From Tritrichomonas musculus (Eukaryota > Parabasalia > Tritrichomonadida > Tritrichomonadidae), in the NCBI GenBank assembly GCA_039105265.1, contig JAPFFF010000007.1, positions 3,224,001-3,288,000 on the forward strand: a stretch of 64,000 nt of DNA, written 5' to 3'. Every line of letters starts with the position of its first letter. Position 1 is the first letter of the stretch. Of this stretch, positions 27,113-35,872 are shown in pieces. The notes under the pieces were generated by a model. That model made no database searches. It saw only the letters and a program-made list of their open reading frames with translations, and had not been told where the DNA came from. The position numbers and the translations under genes were made by a program.

Positions 27113-28795
27113 TTACTCAGGGGTTGTTAAATCATAAGGACCAATACGTACTGATGGTGGCATACCATTAGGTCTAATTAAGATACTAATTGATATATCT
27201 GTTAATAAGCATAATAATGGAGGTGTATCTACTTCCTGTCTAAATGGATTATCTGCCTTTTGACTACATATCAATTCGAAGTTAATAGGTGCAAGACTTG
27301 AAAGACCTTGTTGATATGTTCCATCTGTTTCAGTAGGAAGACCTATGAAGAATGAGGACCTATCATTTGGATAATAGCCTGTTGTGTTTTCATTATATTG
27401 ATACTCATTCGCTAAACTTGCAATAACCTCTTTATTAAATCCATTTTGCTCTCCATTCATGTTCATTGCATTCTGGCAATATTCGAGGAACTCTGGATAC
27501 TTACCATTCGTACCAAATGCTTTAGCAGGAATATTATTGTAATTACCACAATTCATATGAAATGCTTCAAACATAGGATTCTTGAAGTATGTCTTATGCG
27601 TATGCTTGAGTGGGAATAAGCAAAACATACTATCTACAAAATTAGGTGTAATAGTAATAGTTGCTTTATCTTGTTCATTATTAAGAGGTCTTGTACAAGT
27701 GTAAAATGACATTATCTGTGTTGGGAATGTAAGTGGATGTTGTGGGTTAGCATATCTTTGAACAAGTGCTGTATATACAGATTCATGAATACCAAAACAA
27801 GGTATAATACTCGCACATTCTTCAATGGAATAATCAACAACACTCCAAGTTCTCCAATCACTGTAAATAGTTCGGTCAACTCTTGCCTTAGTATTGTTAG
27901 CTCCTGCGACTTCATATGCTCCTCCATGATTTTCACCAACAGGTGGAAGATTCTTGGGGTCATTAATCTTATCCATTGCTATTTTTTCGGTACTTGTCCA
28001 CATCCATATTGGTTCTCCAATAGGTCGAAATTCATTGGTAATTTCATCAACATTGAAGTCTTTCATTATATGTGGATTAGCAACCAAGCTCTTTTCAAAA
28101 CCAACTGGACAATATACCATACCAGCTGTTGAAAAGTAAAGACGTAATTCGATTTTACCTGCAAATGCTGGTAAGTATTTGATATTAGATAAAGGTAGGA
28201 ATCGTCGCAAATCAATCTTTAATCTAATTGTTTCAGTGACAGAAGTCACATCTTTGTTAAGATTTGCAACAAAACCACATCTCCTTCCATGAGTATCATT
28301 CCAAATATCCTTATGTCTTGCTTTACTATATATATCAGCTCTTTTAGTAACTTCATTTGCACAACATGCAGTTAAAAAGGATTCTTCACATCCAAAGTTC
28401 TGGGTATAAAGCGTCATACCATTAGCTACAATTTCATACTTCTCAACAGCATCTCGAGCATCCTTAAAGCCAAACCATACCTTACCAAAATTATAACCAC
28501 TGACATTTTCTAAATCACTTAGAATTGGCTTGTCTATTTTTATCATCACTTTCATATCTGCTCGAATAAATCCATTATATATATCAGCAGTATTATGAGT
28601 ATTAGGAGATATAATACATGTTGTATATGAACCACTCTTAATTGGTGGTGATGGTGAATATGAAGTTTGTGGATTTAATGAGTATGCCTTATTTGTATCA
28701 CTAAGTGCTATGCAATTATCGACAACATCAAAATAGGATGCAATTTGGGTACAAACCTCAGCTGAGGTTTTCATATAGGATTCCTTGTTGAGCAT
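27113..28795 (-). CDS. MCP: major capsid protein candidate (double jelly roll)
   Basis: 560 residues, within the length usual for Polinton major capsids. It is beta-rich throughout. The segment ETIRLKIDLRRFLPLSNIKY followed by a strand pair (IELRLYF, about 195-225) is the typical joint of the first jelly roll in Polinton and virophage capsids. A second strand-rich half runs from about 330 to 555. There is no enzyme motif. It stands with the ATPase, integrase and protease on one minus-strand row, as in other Mavericks. It should form the hexon-like shell of a virion. I assign it by pattern and context, not by search. Confidence 0.75.
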   Translation of the reverse strand: MLNKESYMKTSAEVCTQIASYFDVVDNCIALSDTNKAYSLNPQTSYSPSPPIKSGSYTTCIISPNTHNTADIYNGFIRADMKVMIKIDKPILSDLENVSGYNFGKVWFGFKDARDAVEKYEIVANGMTLYTQNFGCEESFLTACCANEVTKRADIYSKARHKDIWNDTHGRRCGFVANLNKDVTSVTETIRLKIDLRRFLPLSNIKYLPAFAGKIELRLYFSTAGMVYCPVGFEKSLVANPHIMKDFNVDEITNEFRPIGEPIWMWTSTEKIAMDKINDPKNLPPVGENHGGAYEVAGANNTKARVDRTIYSDWRTWSVVDYSIEECASIIPCFGIHESVYTALVQRYANPQHPLTFPTQIMSFYTCTRPLNNEQDKATITITPNFVDSMFCLFPLKHTHKTYFKNPMFEAFHMNCGNYNNIPAKAFGTNGKYPEFLEYCQNAMNMNGEQNGFNKEVIASLANEYQYNENTTGYYPNDRSSFFIGLPTETDGTYQQGLSSLAPINFELICSQKADNPFRQEVDTPPLLCLLTDISISILIRPNGMPPSVRIGPYDLTTPE

Positions 28796-28812
28796 TTTAG
28801 ATGGAAAAAAAT

Positions 28813-29364
28813 TTACATCATATCTTCAAAGATGCGATTTCTCCTACCAATAGGTCTCATAGGTATATATTGAGGTTGTTGTTCTTCTTCATATTGTTGT
28901 GGCGGTTCTTCAGGAACATACTGTTGTCTTGGTTTACTCATCCTTTTATCAACAACCTCCTTTATCATACGTCTCTGTTCTTTCTTCTCTCGACTTATCT
29001 TCATTTCTTCACCTAGTGATTTTAGCTGTTTTAGTATTTCCTCATTCACAGTAGGGTCATAAACTTGGCTTTGTTGAGTTTTTCGAGGTTTTGGAGGTTT
29101 TCGTGCAGCTTTCGAACTTATTGGCTTTCTTGGCTTTTCTTCAAGTTCCTCATGTTCTTCACTGTCTGAGTTTTCTTGAGTATCTTCGTTATTTTCACTT
29201 TCTGAGTTTTCTTGATATTCTCGAGTTATTGGAGTTTTTCGCTGTTTTACAATATACTTGTCTTTGGTTTTTGTAGGTAAAACTTCCCAATCTGGGTCAT
29301 CCCTTCCATTCAACCATTTATGAATAACTGCAAGTCTCTTAGAACCTGTTAGATGTTTTGACAT
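28813..29364 (-). CDS. unrecognised charged element B protein
   Basis: A 183-aa protein. The first 35 residues are basic. The middle (about 50-85) is an acidic Glu/Ser/Asn low-complexity segment with two near repeats of the EENSDSEE/ENSESENNED type. A Lys/Pro-rich stretch, a basic helix and a Gln/Pro/Glu-rich tail (about 150-175) follow. It is likely disordered. It lies between the capsid gene and a small Gly/Ala-rich protein; a capsid-interior or DNA-condensing role is possible but unproven. Confidence 0.45.
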   Translation of the reverse strand: MSKHLTGSKRLAVIHKWLNGRDDPDWEVLPTKTKDKYIVKQRKTPITREYQENSESENNEDTQENSDSEEHEELEEKPRKPISSKAARKPPKPRKTQQSQVYDPTVNEEILKQLKSLGEEMKISREKKEQRRMIKEVVDKRMSKPRQQYVPEEPPQQYEEEQQPQYIPMRPIGRRNRIFEDMM

Positions 29365-29411
29365 TTAAAATAAACAAAAAAGTCCAAAAATTTAGTTTTT
29401 TTGAGTTTTCA

Positions 29412-29867
29412 TTAGATGTAGGTTCTCGCCCGATTGTTGGTAGTAAATTCACTCTCTTGTAATGATCTAGACGAAAATGCTGGCTTTTCAAGAGGTGCTC
29501 CAACTGAATCACCTTTTGCAGATTTATTAATTGATGATAAGGCAGTTTTCACTTTTCCTTCTGGGACATATTTTAATGCTGTGTCAGCTATATTTGCTAT
29601 TTTATTTCTTGTACTATCGCTCAAGAAGCTTTCACCAAGACCTCTCGCAACTGAACCAATAACACCAGCATGCTTGGTTAATCCACCTGCTGAAGCATCC
29701 AATATTTTACTTGCAAGACCTCCAGTAAAACTATCTGCAGCTCCCATTAATAATTTACCACCTAAACCTACTCCTCCTTTTATTATCGTTTGCCATGGAG
29801 AAAATTCTTTTTGTTTAGCATAATTTGGCTTCCAATAATCTTCTACTGAATGACGTTCAATTCCCAT
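29412..29867 (-). CDS. small Gly/Ala-rich amphipathic protein (element B)
   Basis: A 151-aa protein. Residues about 25-75 are rich in Gly, Ala, Leu and Ser (GGVGLGGKLLMGAADSF and onward), with a hydrophobic face that could insert in membranes. The rest is basic and polar. Small proteins of this kind in adenovirus-like particles release membrane-lytic helices after protease cleavage. That comparison is inference; no cleavage site is claimed. It sits 17 bases after the packaging ATPase gene. Confidence 0.45.
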   Translation of the reverse strand: MGIERHSVEDYWKPNYAKQKEFSPWQTIIKGGVGLGGKLLMGAADSFTGGLASKILDASAGGLTKHAGVIGSVARGLGESFLSDSTRNKIANIADTALKYVPEGKVKTALSSINKSAKGDSVGAPLEKPAFSSRSLQESEFTTNNRARTYI

Positions 29868-29884
29868 TTTTAAAAAATAAAAAA

Positions 29885-30751
29885 TTATTCGAAATAGTAC
29901 TTATTAGCAGAAATATTCATTACGAATTTTTCATGTGGTTCTTTATGTTGTAAGTATTCAGCTACTGTCTGCTTAGTATTTAATGAGTTATTAGTTTGTT
30001 GCAACAAGCTAGTAAAATCTTCCTCACTATATCCTGTATAACATATGATATCTGTTGCTAACCTTTTCGCATTCATATGAACAAATCGAATAGTTTGGAT
30101 AGCCATGATACATGTTAAATTATAGTGTCTTGTCTTGGTTAACAACTTGATAAATTCACTATTACCATTCTTTAATAAATCACTACCTGCACAATCATCT
30201 AGTATCAATAATGTGTTATATGGATATGATGATGTTTCATACTTGACTAACTTATTGGCTATATATATTATTTTATCATTGAGCTCATTTAAATGATGCT
30301 TCTCAATGAGCCTCCTCATTTCGTCATTGGTCTCTTTCATTCGAGATAATACATATTTGACAATAGCATAATACTTTATCTTTCTTCGAAGATGTCTTTT
30401 AAGATAACTCATTAATTCTCTTTCCTTTACATAATCGATTCTTGATCGTATCTGTTTATTAAGTGTTTCAGCTGTTTTATCCATTTTACCAGAGCTTGAG
30501 CAAAATATTATCTTTTGGTAGTATGGATGTTTAAACAACCTCTCTGTTATCATAATATGTCTCCATATCCAAAAACTTTTACCAGCACCTGGTTTACCAA
30601 TTAAAAAGTATATACCATTTGTGCTAAAAGGATAATCAGGTGATAATGGTTTAATCAAAGCACCATCTATCTCTTTCATGTTCTTCCGTAAGGTCTCTTT
30701 AATCAATGTTTCTACTTTATTTATTAGTTCTGCACTTGGGGGTTCATCCAT
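29885..30751 (-). CDS. ATPase: genome-packaging ATPase (FtsK/HerA type)
   Basis: A 288-aa protein. Walker A is GKPGAGKS (about 52-59). Walker B is TLLILDDCAG near 183-190. A conserved Thr/Arg-rich segment (LLTKTRHYNLTCIMAIQT) follows, as in A32-like packaging ATPases of Polintons, virophages and poxviruses. It would drive element DNA into the capsid. The neighbours on both sides are capsid-related and the integrase. Its length is normal for the family. The gene starts 10 bases after the integrase stop. Confidence 0.88.
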   Translation of the reverse strand: MDEPPSAELINKVETLIKETLRKNMKEIDGALIKPLSPDYPFSTNGIYFLIGKPGAGKSFWIWRHIMITERLFKHPYYQKIIFCSSSGKMDKTAETLNKQIRSRIDYVKERELMSYLKRHLRRKIKYYAIVKYVLSRMKETNDEMRRLIEKHHLNELNDKIIYIANKLVKYETSSYPYNTLLILDDCAGSDLLKNGNSEFIKLLTKTRHYNLTCIMAIQTIRFVHMNAKRLATDIICYTGYSEEDFTSLLQQTNNSLNTKQTVAEYLQHKEPHEKFVMNISANKYYFE

Positions 30752-30761
30752 TTACAAATTT

Positions 30762-31916
30762 TTAAATGTATTTCATAATTTTATCTGGTATTGGTTTGCC
30801 CTCAACCTTTTGACCTGCTTTAATTTGTCGTTCATAATTTTTCTTTTGTTCCAACCAATATTGTCTTTCTGCTGTACCAAGTACTAATGGATTACCTCTC
30901 CTTACATCTCTAATAGTTTGTCTAGCAAAGGCATCATCACCTTCGACTCCTTCCCATTTTAAATCATACTTACCAGTATCTTCATCAAAGTTATATATTT
31001 TTTCAATAATACCTTCTTTACCTTCATTTAGTCTTTCAGCTACTTTAATCCTTTTGTCTCTTGTCCTTAACAACCTATATCCAGGGAATGAACTAGTTGA
31101 ACCATCTTTGGACTTGACCACAAACTGGTTACCTTTTTGTGAGTCAACTATATAAGACTCATTGGACAAATTACTTCTTCTTTTACCAAATGGTTCTTTT
31201 TCGAGTACTAACCTGACCTTCTCACCTGGATTAAAATGGTATGGATTAATGCGTGCATTCTTTTGTATGTACTTTATTTCATCCTCTGGAGTAATATCAT
31301 TAGGTGCTTTATTATCTAAAGACCTATGAGGAGAGTTGTTATATATGTTGACCAAATCATGCATCTCCTTTGGTTGAATAAACCTATTTTCACCAATAGC
31401 ATCTCTTATAGTTCTCATAAACCTATTAATAATGCCAAGTACATTATGGTTATTCTCAGTTGTTGTTCGGTATTTTATGTTCTTCTCTCTCATGAAGTCT
31501 AAGACTGTTGATGATAAATATGCTGCATCCTCATCACTTGTTATCGAATATACATGAGGTACATCATTAACAAATTTATGAAGTGCTGTTAATACTTCTC
31601 TTGCTCCTTTACCATTCATAGGATATGCATATGCTTTTCTGGTGTTGATATTGATGAACATTAGATAATTCAACCCACCTGCCTCTTTATTATTAATGAA
31701 GGTATCCATTTGATAACCATGAGGATGTTTGGATACAATAGGTATAAATTGTGCTTTAGGTACTCTCTTATCATGTACTACTCTTTCATCAAAGTATTTC
31801 TTTGCTTCTTCTTCATTTAGATTCTCTTGTTTTGCCATGCTAAGGTATTTGTCCAAGGTCTTCCATTTAGCTTTGTTGTATAATTTTTCATATGGGCTTG
31901 GTTCTTCTTTACTCAT
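30762..31916 (-). CDS. INT: retroviral-type integrase with chromodomain-like tail
   Basis: A 384-aa protein. An N-terminal helical part is followed by an RNase-H-fold integrase core at about 45-185: the first Asp in QMDTFINNK, a hydrophobic strand YLMFININTRKAYAYPM, the second Asp region ITSDEDAAYL, and an HNVLGIINRFMRTIRD helix at the usual end of the core. Residues about 200-290 hold the linker and SH3-like region. The segment IIEKIYNFDEDTGKYDLKWE (about 297-316) resembles a chromodomain, known in other Maverick integrases. The enzyme would insert element DNA, and the tail may guide it to chromatin. Confidence 0.85.
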   Translation of the reverse strand: MSKEEPSPYEKLYNKAKWKTLDKYLSMAKQENLNEEEAKKYFDERVVHDKRVPKAQFIPIVSKHPHGYQMDTFINNKEAGGLNYLMFININTRKAYAYPMNGKGAREVLTALHKFVNDVPHVYSITSDEDAAYLSSTVLDFMREKNIKYRTTTENNHNVLGIINRFMRTIRDAIGENRFIQPKEMHDLVNIYNNSPHRSLDNKAPNDITPEDEIKYIQKNARINPYHFNPGEKVRLVLEKEPFGKRRSNLSNESYIVDSQKGNQFVVKSKDGSTSSFPGYRLLRTRDKRIKVAERLNEGKEGIIEKIYNFDEDTGKYDLKWEGVEGDDAFARQTIRDVRRGNPLVLGTAERQYWLEQKKNYERQIKAGQKVEGKPIPDKIMKYI

Positions 31917-31922
31917 TTATTT

Positions 31923-32927
31923 TTAAATAAACATCTTATCGTATTGAAGGAATTGCATTTCGATAACAAATGAATCTTTAGGAGGTAGTTTGGTTGGACA
32001 ATTATAATGTGCATCACTATAGAAGTCTATCCAAAACCTTTGGTCCATTGAGTTTAACTTGAAGTACTTAATAGGACTATATTCAACATCACTATCTCCA
32101 ATATAGTTATGCAATGCTTGTTCACCAATAGATGAATATATTTTACATGGATGTCTGTCCCATACATTATCAAATACCAACCTCTTACTTAAAGTTGAAT
32201 ACTTCTTAGGGTTATTTTGATAAGCTCCTGTGCCTATATTAAACACATCTGCAAAGTCCTCATTCCAATCACCAATTTGGAAAAAATTGATAAATTGGCT
32301 TGAATCTTCCTCTATATTATCATTATTTTTGGTATATATAATTTCATGAAAACCATCTTTATCATAATATCCATCTGTTTGTATATCTCGATATGCAATT
32401 AATGAATCATTTTGGGAAAATGCATTTCCATATTGTCCATGCATAGCTATCCAAGATTTCATCGCGGTGTTGACAGCATCAAAGAACCCTCTTAAGTCCC
32501 CTTCCTCTGACACCCAATCAATAACATCAAAATTTGCTATCCATTTCCAAGTAGGCTCTTTTTCATATTCTACTTTGAGCTCGTCCTGGTAGAATTTATC
32601 AACTAGTTCTTGAGTTAAAATAGGGTCGTTTATATTTCCTCCATGTAAAACAAAGTAGGATTTTTGAACTTTAAATATAGTCACATTAAATTCTAATTTG
32701 CGTCTTCTCTTAATGATATGCGCTGAACGAACACCAACAATAGATTCCCCTTTGTTTGCAGTTGACCATTCTGGTGGGAAATTAAACCAATACCTATTAA
32801 ACTTAGCTTTATCATGTTGAGCATCCTCAAGGAAGTAGGCTGTTTCGATTGGAAGAGGTGTATTACCATCATTAACTATATTATCTCGATTAGGATATAA
32901 AGTGTTAACACTTGGTGGTAATTCCAT
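31923..32927 (-). CDS. minor capsid/penton protein candidate
   Basis: A 334-aa beta-rich protein whose C-terminal half ends with strand pairs (QRFWIDFYSD, later SFVIEMQFLQ) of the kind seen in Polinton and virophage penton proteins. It stands between the protease and integrase genes in the capsid row, where Maverick minor capsid genes lie. No enzyme motif is seen. Length and position fit a single jelly-roll vertex protein. Confidence is moderate because the assignment is by pattern. Confidence 0.6.
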   Translation of the reverse strand: MELPPSVNTLYPNRDNIVNDGNTPLPIETAYFLEDAQHDKAKFNRYWFNFPPEWSTANKGESIVGVRSAHIIKRRRKLEFNVTIFKVQKSYFVLHGGNINDPILTQELVDKFYQDELKVEYEKEPTWKWIANFDVIDWVSEEGDLRGFFDAVNTAMKSWIAMHGQYGNAFSQNDSLIAYRDIQTDGYYDKDGFHEIIYTKNNDNIEEDSSQFINFFQIGDWNEDFADVFNIGTGAYQNNPKKYSTLSKRLVFDNVWDRHPCKIYSSIGEQALHNYIGDSDVEYSPIKYFKLNSMDQRFWIDFYSDAHYNCPTKLPPKDSFVIEMQFLQYDKMFI

Positions 32928-32951
32928 TTCGAGTTGAATAAAAAGTCTTTA

Positions 32952-34532
32952 TTAATATACAACACCTGTTTCTAATTCATTGTTTTGAAGTTCTCGAAGT
33001 ATTCTCTTTCTAATATCTGGTATATTGCGTTGTTTAAACTTACCATTTCCTTCATGCAAAAAGGTACGACAAGATTCCATTAGAAACACTCCACAATCCT
33101 TGTTATTCCTTTGACTAGGTACATCATAATATTTTGCTTTTAACTTACCTGTTCCTGAAATATTGATCCACTTATTAAGTGTCTTTACCTCTGGTGCCAT
33201 TGACTTATTCTCAGAGTCATAGCATTCGATTATTTTCTTTGGATATCGAACAATACATAAAACCCAATGTTCTCCATCTGAGCAAATGGGGACAAATACT
33301 TTATCGAAATGTGTAAATGACTGTTTACCTGAGATAGGACTTTTCATCAGTTCATGTATTTTTTCCATATCATTAGTCTCATATGCCATAGAAAGGAGGG
33401 TATAAAATGCAGTAGGTACAACCAATATTTTCTTTTTATCAAACTCTGCTTCATTTTGACCAGGTTGTTTATTCAATCTCTTTCCTTTGTTATATAGAAG
33501 TTTCAAGTAGTCATCAATAACATCTTCTTCTATATTTTCATCATTGACTAAACTCCTCCAATCATGAATTTTATGACGTCTTTGGTCTACTGTAAACTCT
33601 CCTGTCTTCTGTGGTGTCATACGGGGTTCTCTTGGAGGAGGACTAGTACCTCGAGAGGTATGTGATGATGGAAACTGTGGAGGTGGTGATGAAGGAGGAG
33701 GAGGTGGTGGAGGTGGTGGAGGTGAAGGTGAACGAGAAGGAGGAGGTGGTGGAGGTGAAGGTGAACGAGGTCGTTTTGATTTTTTCTTATGTTGTTTTGA
33801 TTTTTTCTTAGGTCTATCATCCTCGTCTAAATTTGTACTACTTTGAAGTAAAAGTTGAATTCTGTTTTGATTTTGATCCCTTGTTGGTGGCTCAACATTT
33901 GTGGGTCGGTTCCTACCGATTTTCCTAAGGTTAAGATGATAATCATTTCGATTTAAAGTTGGAGGTCTGGGTAATGGAGCCAATTCTGGTATATCATCTG
34001 TTTGAATACCTCTAGTTTTATATTCTTTCTTATCACTTTTCAATGTTCTTTCTTTCATCTGCTCTCTCAGTTCTCTAGCTGCTTGTTTTTCCTCCTCAGT
34101 CTTCATTCGAGATATCCTTATGTTGATAATATCATAATGTAATTTTATCTCTGTTAATATACCTTGATCTGATTCTTGGAGAGTATATTGATATGGCTTT
34201 AATACTGTTATGTAATGCCCATGTTCATCTTTATCATCTTGATTTTTCTTAATCGCAAACACACAACCTGTAAATTTTGCTCTTGGTTTCTCTCTCTTGA
34301 GTCTATTAGCAAATTCAAGTACGTCTTTAAAAGCTATACTAGTATTTAAATATGTCTCATATAATTTTTGTAGATTTATTTGATTATTAGAGAACTTCCA
34401 TATAGTTTGACCCAAACCTCTTGTTAATCTTGCAACATCTCTATCAACTAGTTTAGGTCGAAATTTAATAGTACCTTGTAATAGTTGTATTTTATTGTTA
34501 GGTTTTGTTTGTGTACCTACATCACTTGTCAT
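32952..34532 (-). CDS. PRO: Ulp1/adenain-like cysteine protease
   Basis: A 526-aa protein. The N-terminal 200 residues are element-specific. Residues about 230-310 are Lys- and Pro-rich with long proline runs. The protease domain lies at about 375-515: His in GEHWVLCIV (about 420), the acidic residue in IECYDSENKS (about 436), the oxyanion Gln and catalytic Cys in PSQRNNKDCGVF (about 475-485). This is the adenovirus-type, C48-like maturation protease found in Polintons, which cleaves virion proteins. Compared with the short viral enzymes it has a long N-terminal extension. Confidence 0.85.
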   Translation of the reverse strand: MTSDVGTQTKPNNKIQLLQGTIKFRPKLVDRDVARLTRGLGQTIWKFSNNQINLQKLYETYLNTSIAFKDVLEFANRLKREKPRAKFTGCVFAIKKNQDDKDEHGHYITVLKPYQYTLQESDQGILTEIKLHYDIINIRISRMKTEEEKQAARELREQMKERTLKSDKKEYKTRGIQTDDIPELAPLPRPPTLNRNDYHLNLRKIGRNRPTNVEPPTRDQNQNRIQLLLQSSTNLDEDDRPKKKSKQHKKKSKRPRSPSPPPPPPSRSPSPPPPPPPPPPSSPPPQFPSSHTSRGTSPPPREPRMTPQKTGEFTVDQRRHKIHDWRSLVNDENIEEDVIDDYLKLLYNKGKRLNKQPGQNEAEFDKKKILVVPTAFYTLLSMAYETNDMEKIHELMKSPISGKQSFTHFDKVFVPICSDGEHWVLCIVRYPKKIIECYDSENKSMAPEVKTLNKWINISGTGKLKAKYYDVPSQRNNKDCGVFLMESCRTFLHEGNGKFKQRNIPDIRKRILRELQNNELETGVVY

Positions 34533-34575
34533 TTAAAAATCAAATAAAAGAAAGAAGAAGAAGATGTTGTTTATT

Positions 34576-34581
34576 TCATTT
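34576..34581 (+). promoter_or_regulatory. initiator element before the 87-aa gene
   Basis: TCATTT fits TCAYTW, with its last base 18 bases before the ATG at 34599. Confidence 0.5.
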
Positions 34582-34598
34582 TTTTTATTTCTGTATAA

Positions 34599-34862
34599 AT
34601 GGCTTATTTCATGACCATAAAAGAGCGTATATATATCCTCTATAAAATAGTGTCTTACCTCTATGATTATAGATGTGAGACTAATGAGGGAGTATGTAAT
34701 ATTTTAATTAATAAGATAAAAGAGTTAGCTGCTGAGTATTTCGAACCTGAATTTCTTGGTGTAATGATGAAAGATGGTGATTTGGAATTTATCGACCAAA
34801 TAGAACATTTTGCCTTTGAGTTCTTAGAGTACCAAATATCTAATCTGCCCTCGCATTTATAA
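34599..34862 (+). CDS. unrecognised small helical element B protein
   Basis: An 87-aa helical protein (KERIYILYKIVSYLYDY, then acidic helices), with no motif that I recognise. It is transcribed divergently from the protease gene, and an initiator element lies just upstream. Its last 23 bases overlap the end of the HNH gene on the other strand. Confidence 0.5.
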   Translation: MAYFMTIKERIYILYKIVSYLYDYRCETNEGVCNILINKIKELAAEYFEPEFLGVMMKDGDLEFIDQIEHFAFEFLEYQISNLPSHL

Positions 34863-35175
34863 TTTTGGGCATATCCCTGTTATAGTTACTATCAGTTGGG
34901 GTTATCCATCTTAAGTTGCTTAGATGGTAGTCAGCCCTATTCCTATTGATATGGTCTACCTCTATTTTATGTTGTGGGTCATCATTAGGTATGAACTGTC
35001 TTGCTATAAGTACATGTTTCAAGTAGTAGTTGCCATTTAGACATACTCGTATATACCCCTTTATATGTTTTGCATCTTTGCATATAAAATGATTACTCTT
35101 ACGTCTTATAGTAAAGGGGTACCTATTCAGTATCTCATAGTCGTTAGTAAAGCCTTTGAGTGGCACAAATGACAT
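34840..35175 (-). CDS. HNH endonuclease
   Basis: A 111-aa protein. Residues about 70-95 hold the HNH core: H in HKIEVDHINRNRADY, an Asn/Leu-rich turn (HLSNLRWITPTDSN) and the second metal-side residues, in the form seen in free-standing HNH enzymes of phages and homing-type genes. The N-terminal 65 residues form beta strands like the NUMOD/AP2-type DNA-binding parts (IKGYIRVCLNGNYYLKHVLI). It lies antisense to the row of + strand genes near the element's right end. It is probably a homing-type passenger; a role in the element's own life cycle is also possible. Confidence 0.75.
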   Translation of the reverse strand: MSFVPLKGFTNDYEILNRYPFTIRRKSNHFICKDAKHIKGYIRVCLNGNYYLKHVLIARQFIPNDDPQHKIEVDHINRNRADYHLSNLRWITPTDSNYNRDMPKIINARAD

Positions 35176-35195
35176 TTACTCACTTTTTAAATGAT

Positions 35196-35206
35196 TCATT
35201 TCATTT
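35196..35206 (+). promoter_or_regulatory. paired initiator elements before the 100-aa gene
   Basis: Two TCATTT elements (35196-35201 and 35201-35206) share one base and lie 11-21 bases before the ATG at 35217. A similar overlapping pair precedes the gene at 25207. Confidence 0.5.
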
Positions 35207-35216
35207 TTATTTTCGT

Positions 35217-35519
35217 ATGAACAAGTGGGGGAAAATCATTGTTGATAGAATTGATAATAATGAACCTCGTCATTATCCTCTTGATGACAAAGAAAGAAAC
35301 ATTACCAAGTTCCCAAAGAAAAAAAAGCGAGTGGGCTTGTATAAAAACTATAAGGAACATCAAGAAGAAGAAGAAGAAGAAATGTTTATAGTGACAGAGT
35401 GTCATTTTATTCCCTATGAATATAAAGAGATAGGTGTTCAAACTGAAGATCTTTGGGATGTAGGTGTTCAAACTAATGCTGAACTACCTCATATAGAAGA
35501 ACTACTTAGTAAAATCTAA
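35217..35519 (+). CDS. unrecognised small element B protein
   Basis: About 100 residues from the ATG at 35217 (MNKWGKIIVDRID), chosen because two initiator elements lie directly before it. The first 45 residues are basic (KFPKKKKRVGLYKNYK). A Glu run (about 48-54) follows, then two near copies of a short motif (EIGVQTEDLWDVGVQTN). It is the last gene before the terminal region of element B. The function is unknown. Confidence 0.5.
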   Translation: MNKWGKIIVDRIDNNEPRHYPLDDKERNITKFPKKKKRVGLYKNYKEHQEEEEEEMFIVTECHFIPYEYKEIGVQTEDLWDVGVQTNAELPHIEELLSKI

Positions 35520-35870
35520 CTTCTTTTATTTTAATTTTTGTTGTAGTAGGTACGAGATTCTCGGGGCTGGTACCTGTGCCGTTTCATAGATGGGCGGTTG
35601 TGGGGTGGGGTACCTGTGCCGTTTCATTGATGGGGAGCAGTAGTGAGAACAAGAATATTTTTTTCTTTTTTTCTTTTTTCTTTTCTTTTCTTTTTCTTTT
35701 CTTTTCTTTTTCTTTTATGACGAGTTCGTGTTGACGGTGTGGGTGCCAGCCCCAGCGGAAACCGACTCGTATATACTACTATAAATATATTTTTTGTCAC
35801 GATCACTTAGATCACATCCACACAGATTATGCACTACATTATTTGGGATAATAGTCGCCCAAGTGAAAAC
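35520..35870. repeat. right terminal region of element B
   Basis: This stretch differs from both neighbours. A 26-base direct repeat with 40-bp period (GGTACCTGTGCCGTTTCAT core; 35569-35594 and 35609-35634) lies in GC-rich DNA. A polypyrimidine tract of Ts and Cs follows (about 35652-35716). Then comes a GC-rich hairpin whose ends ACGAGT and ACTCGT pair (35719-35770). AT-rich DNA resumes after about 35780. I take the element's right end to lie here; without a left partner the exact terminus and target duplication cannot be given. Confidence 0.5.
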
Positions 35871-35872
35871 TA

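Larger units (their letters stand above)
12943..35800. mobile_element. Element B: Polinton/Maverick element that looks whole
   Basis: It carries the complete hallmark set of Polintons/Mavericks: protein-primed-type family-B polymerase, retroviral-type integrase, packaging ATPase, double-jelly-roll major capsid candidate, minor capsid candidate and Ulp1-like protease, about 23 kb in all. All core genes are long and open and I see no break, so it looks young and possibly active. The right terminal region (about 35520-35800) is GC-rich with repeats. I found no inverted copy of it in the first 13.2 kb, so the left terminal repeat is not identified. The left limit given is only the end of the neighbouring repeat. 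Element A could be nested inside a longer B, or B could abut A. Confidence 0.8.

Noticed and set aside
30762-31916. A retrovirus or LTR element, suggested by the integrase.
   Set aside because: There is no reverse transcriptase, RNase H or LTR. Polymerase B, ATPase, capsid and protease neighbours place it in a Polinton/Maverick.
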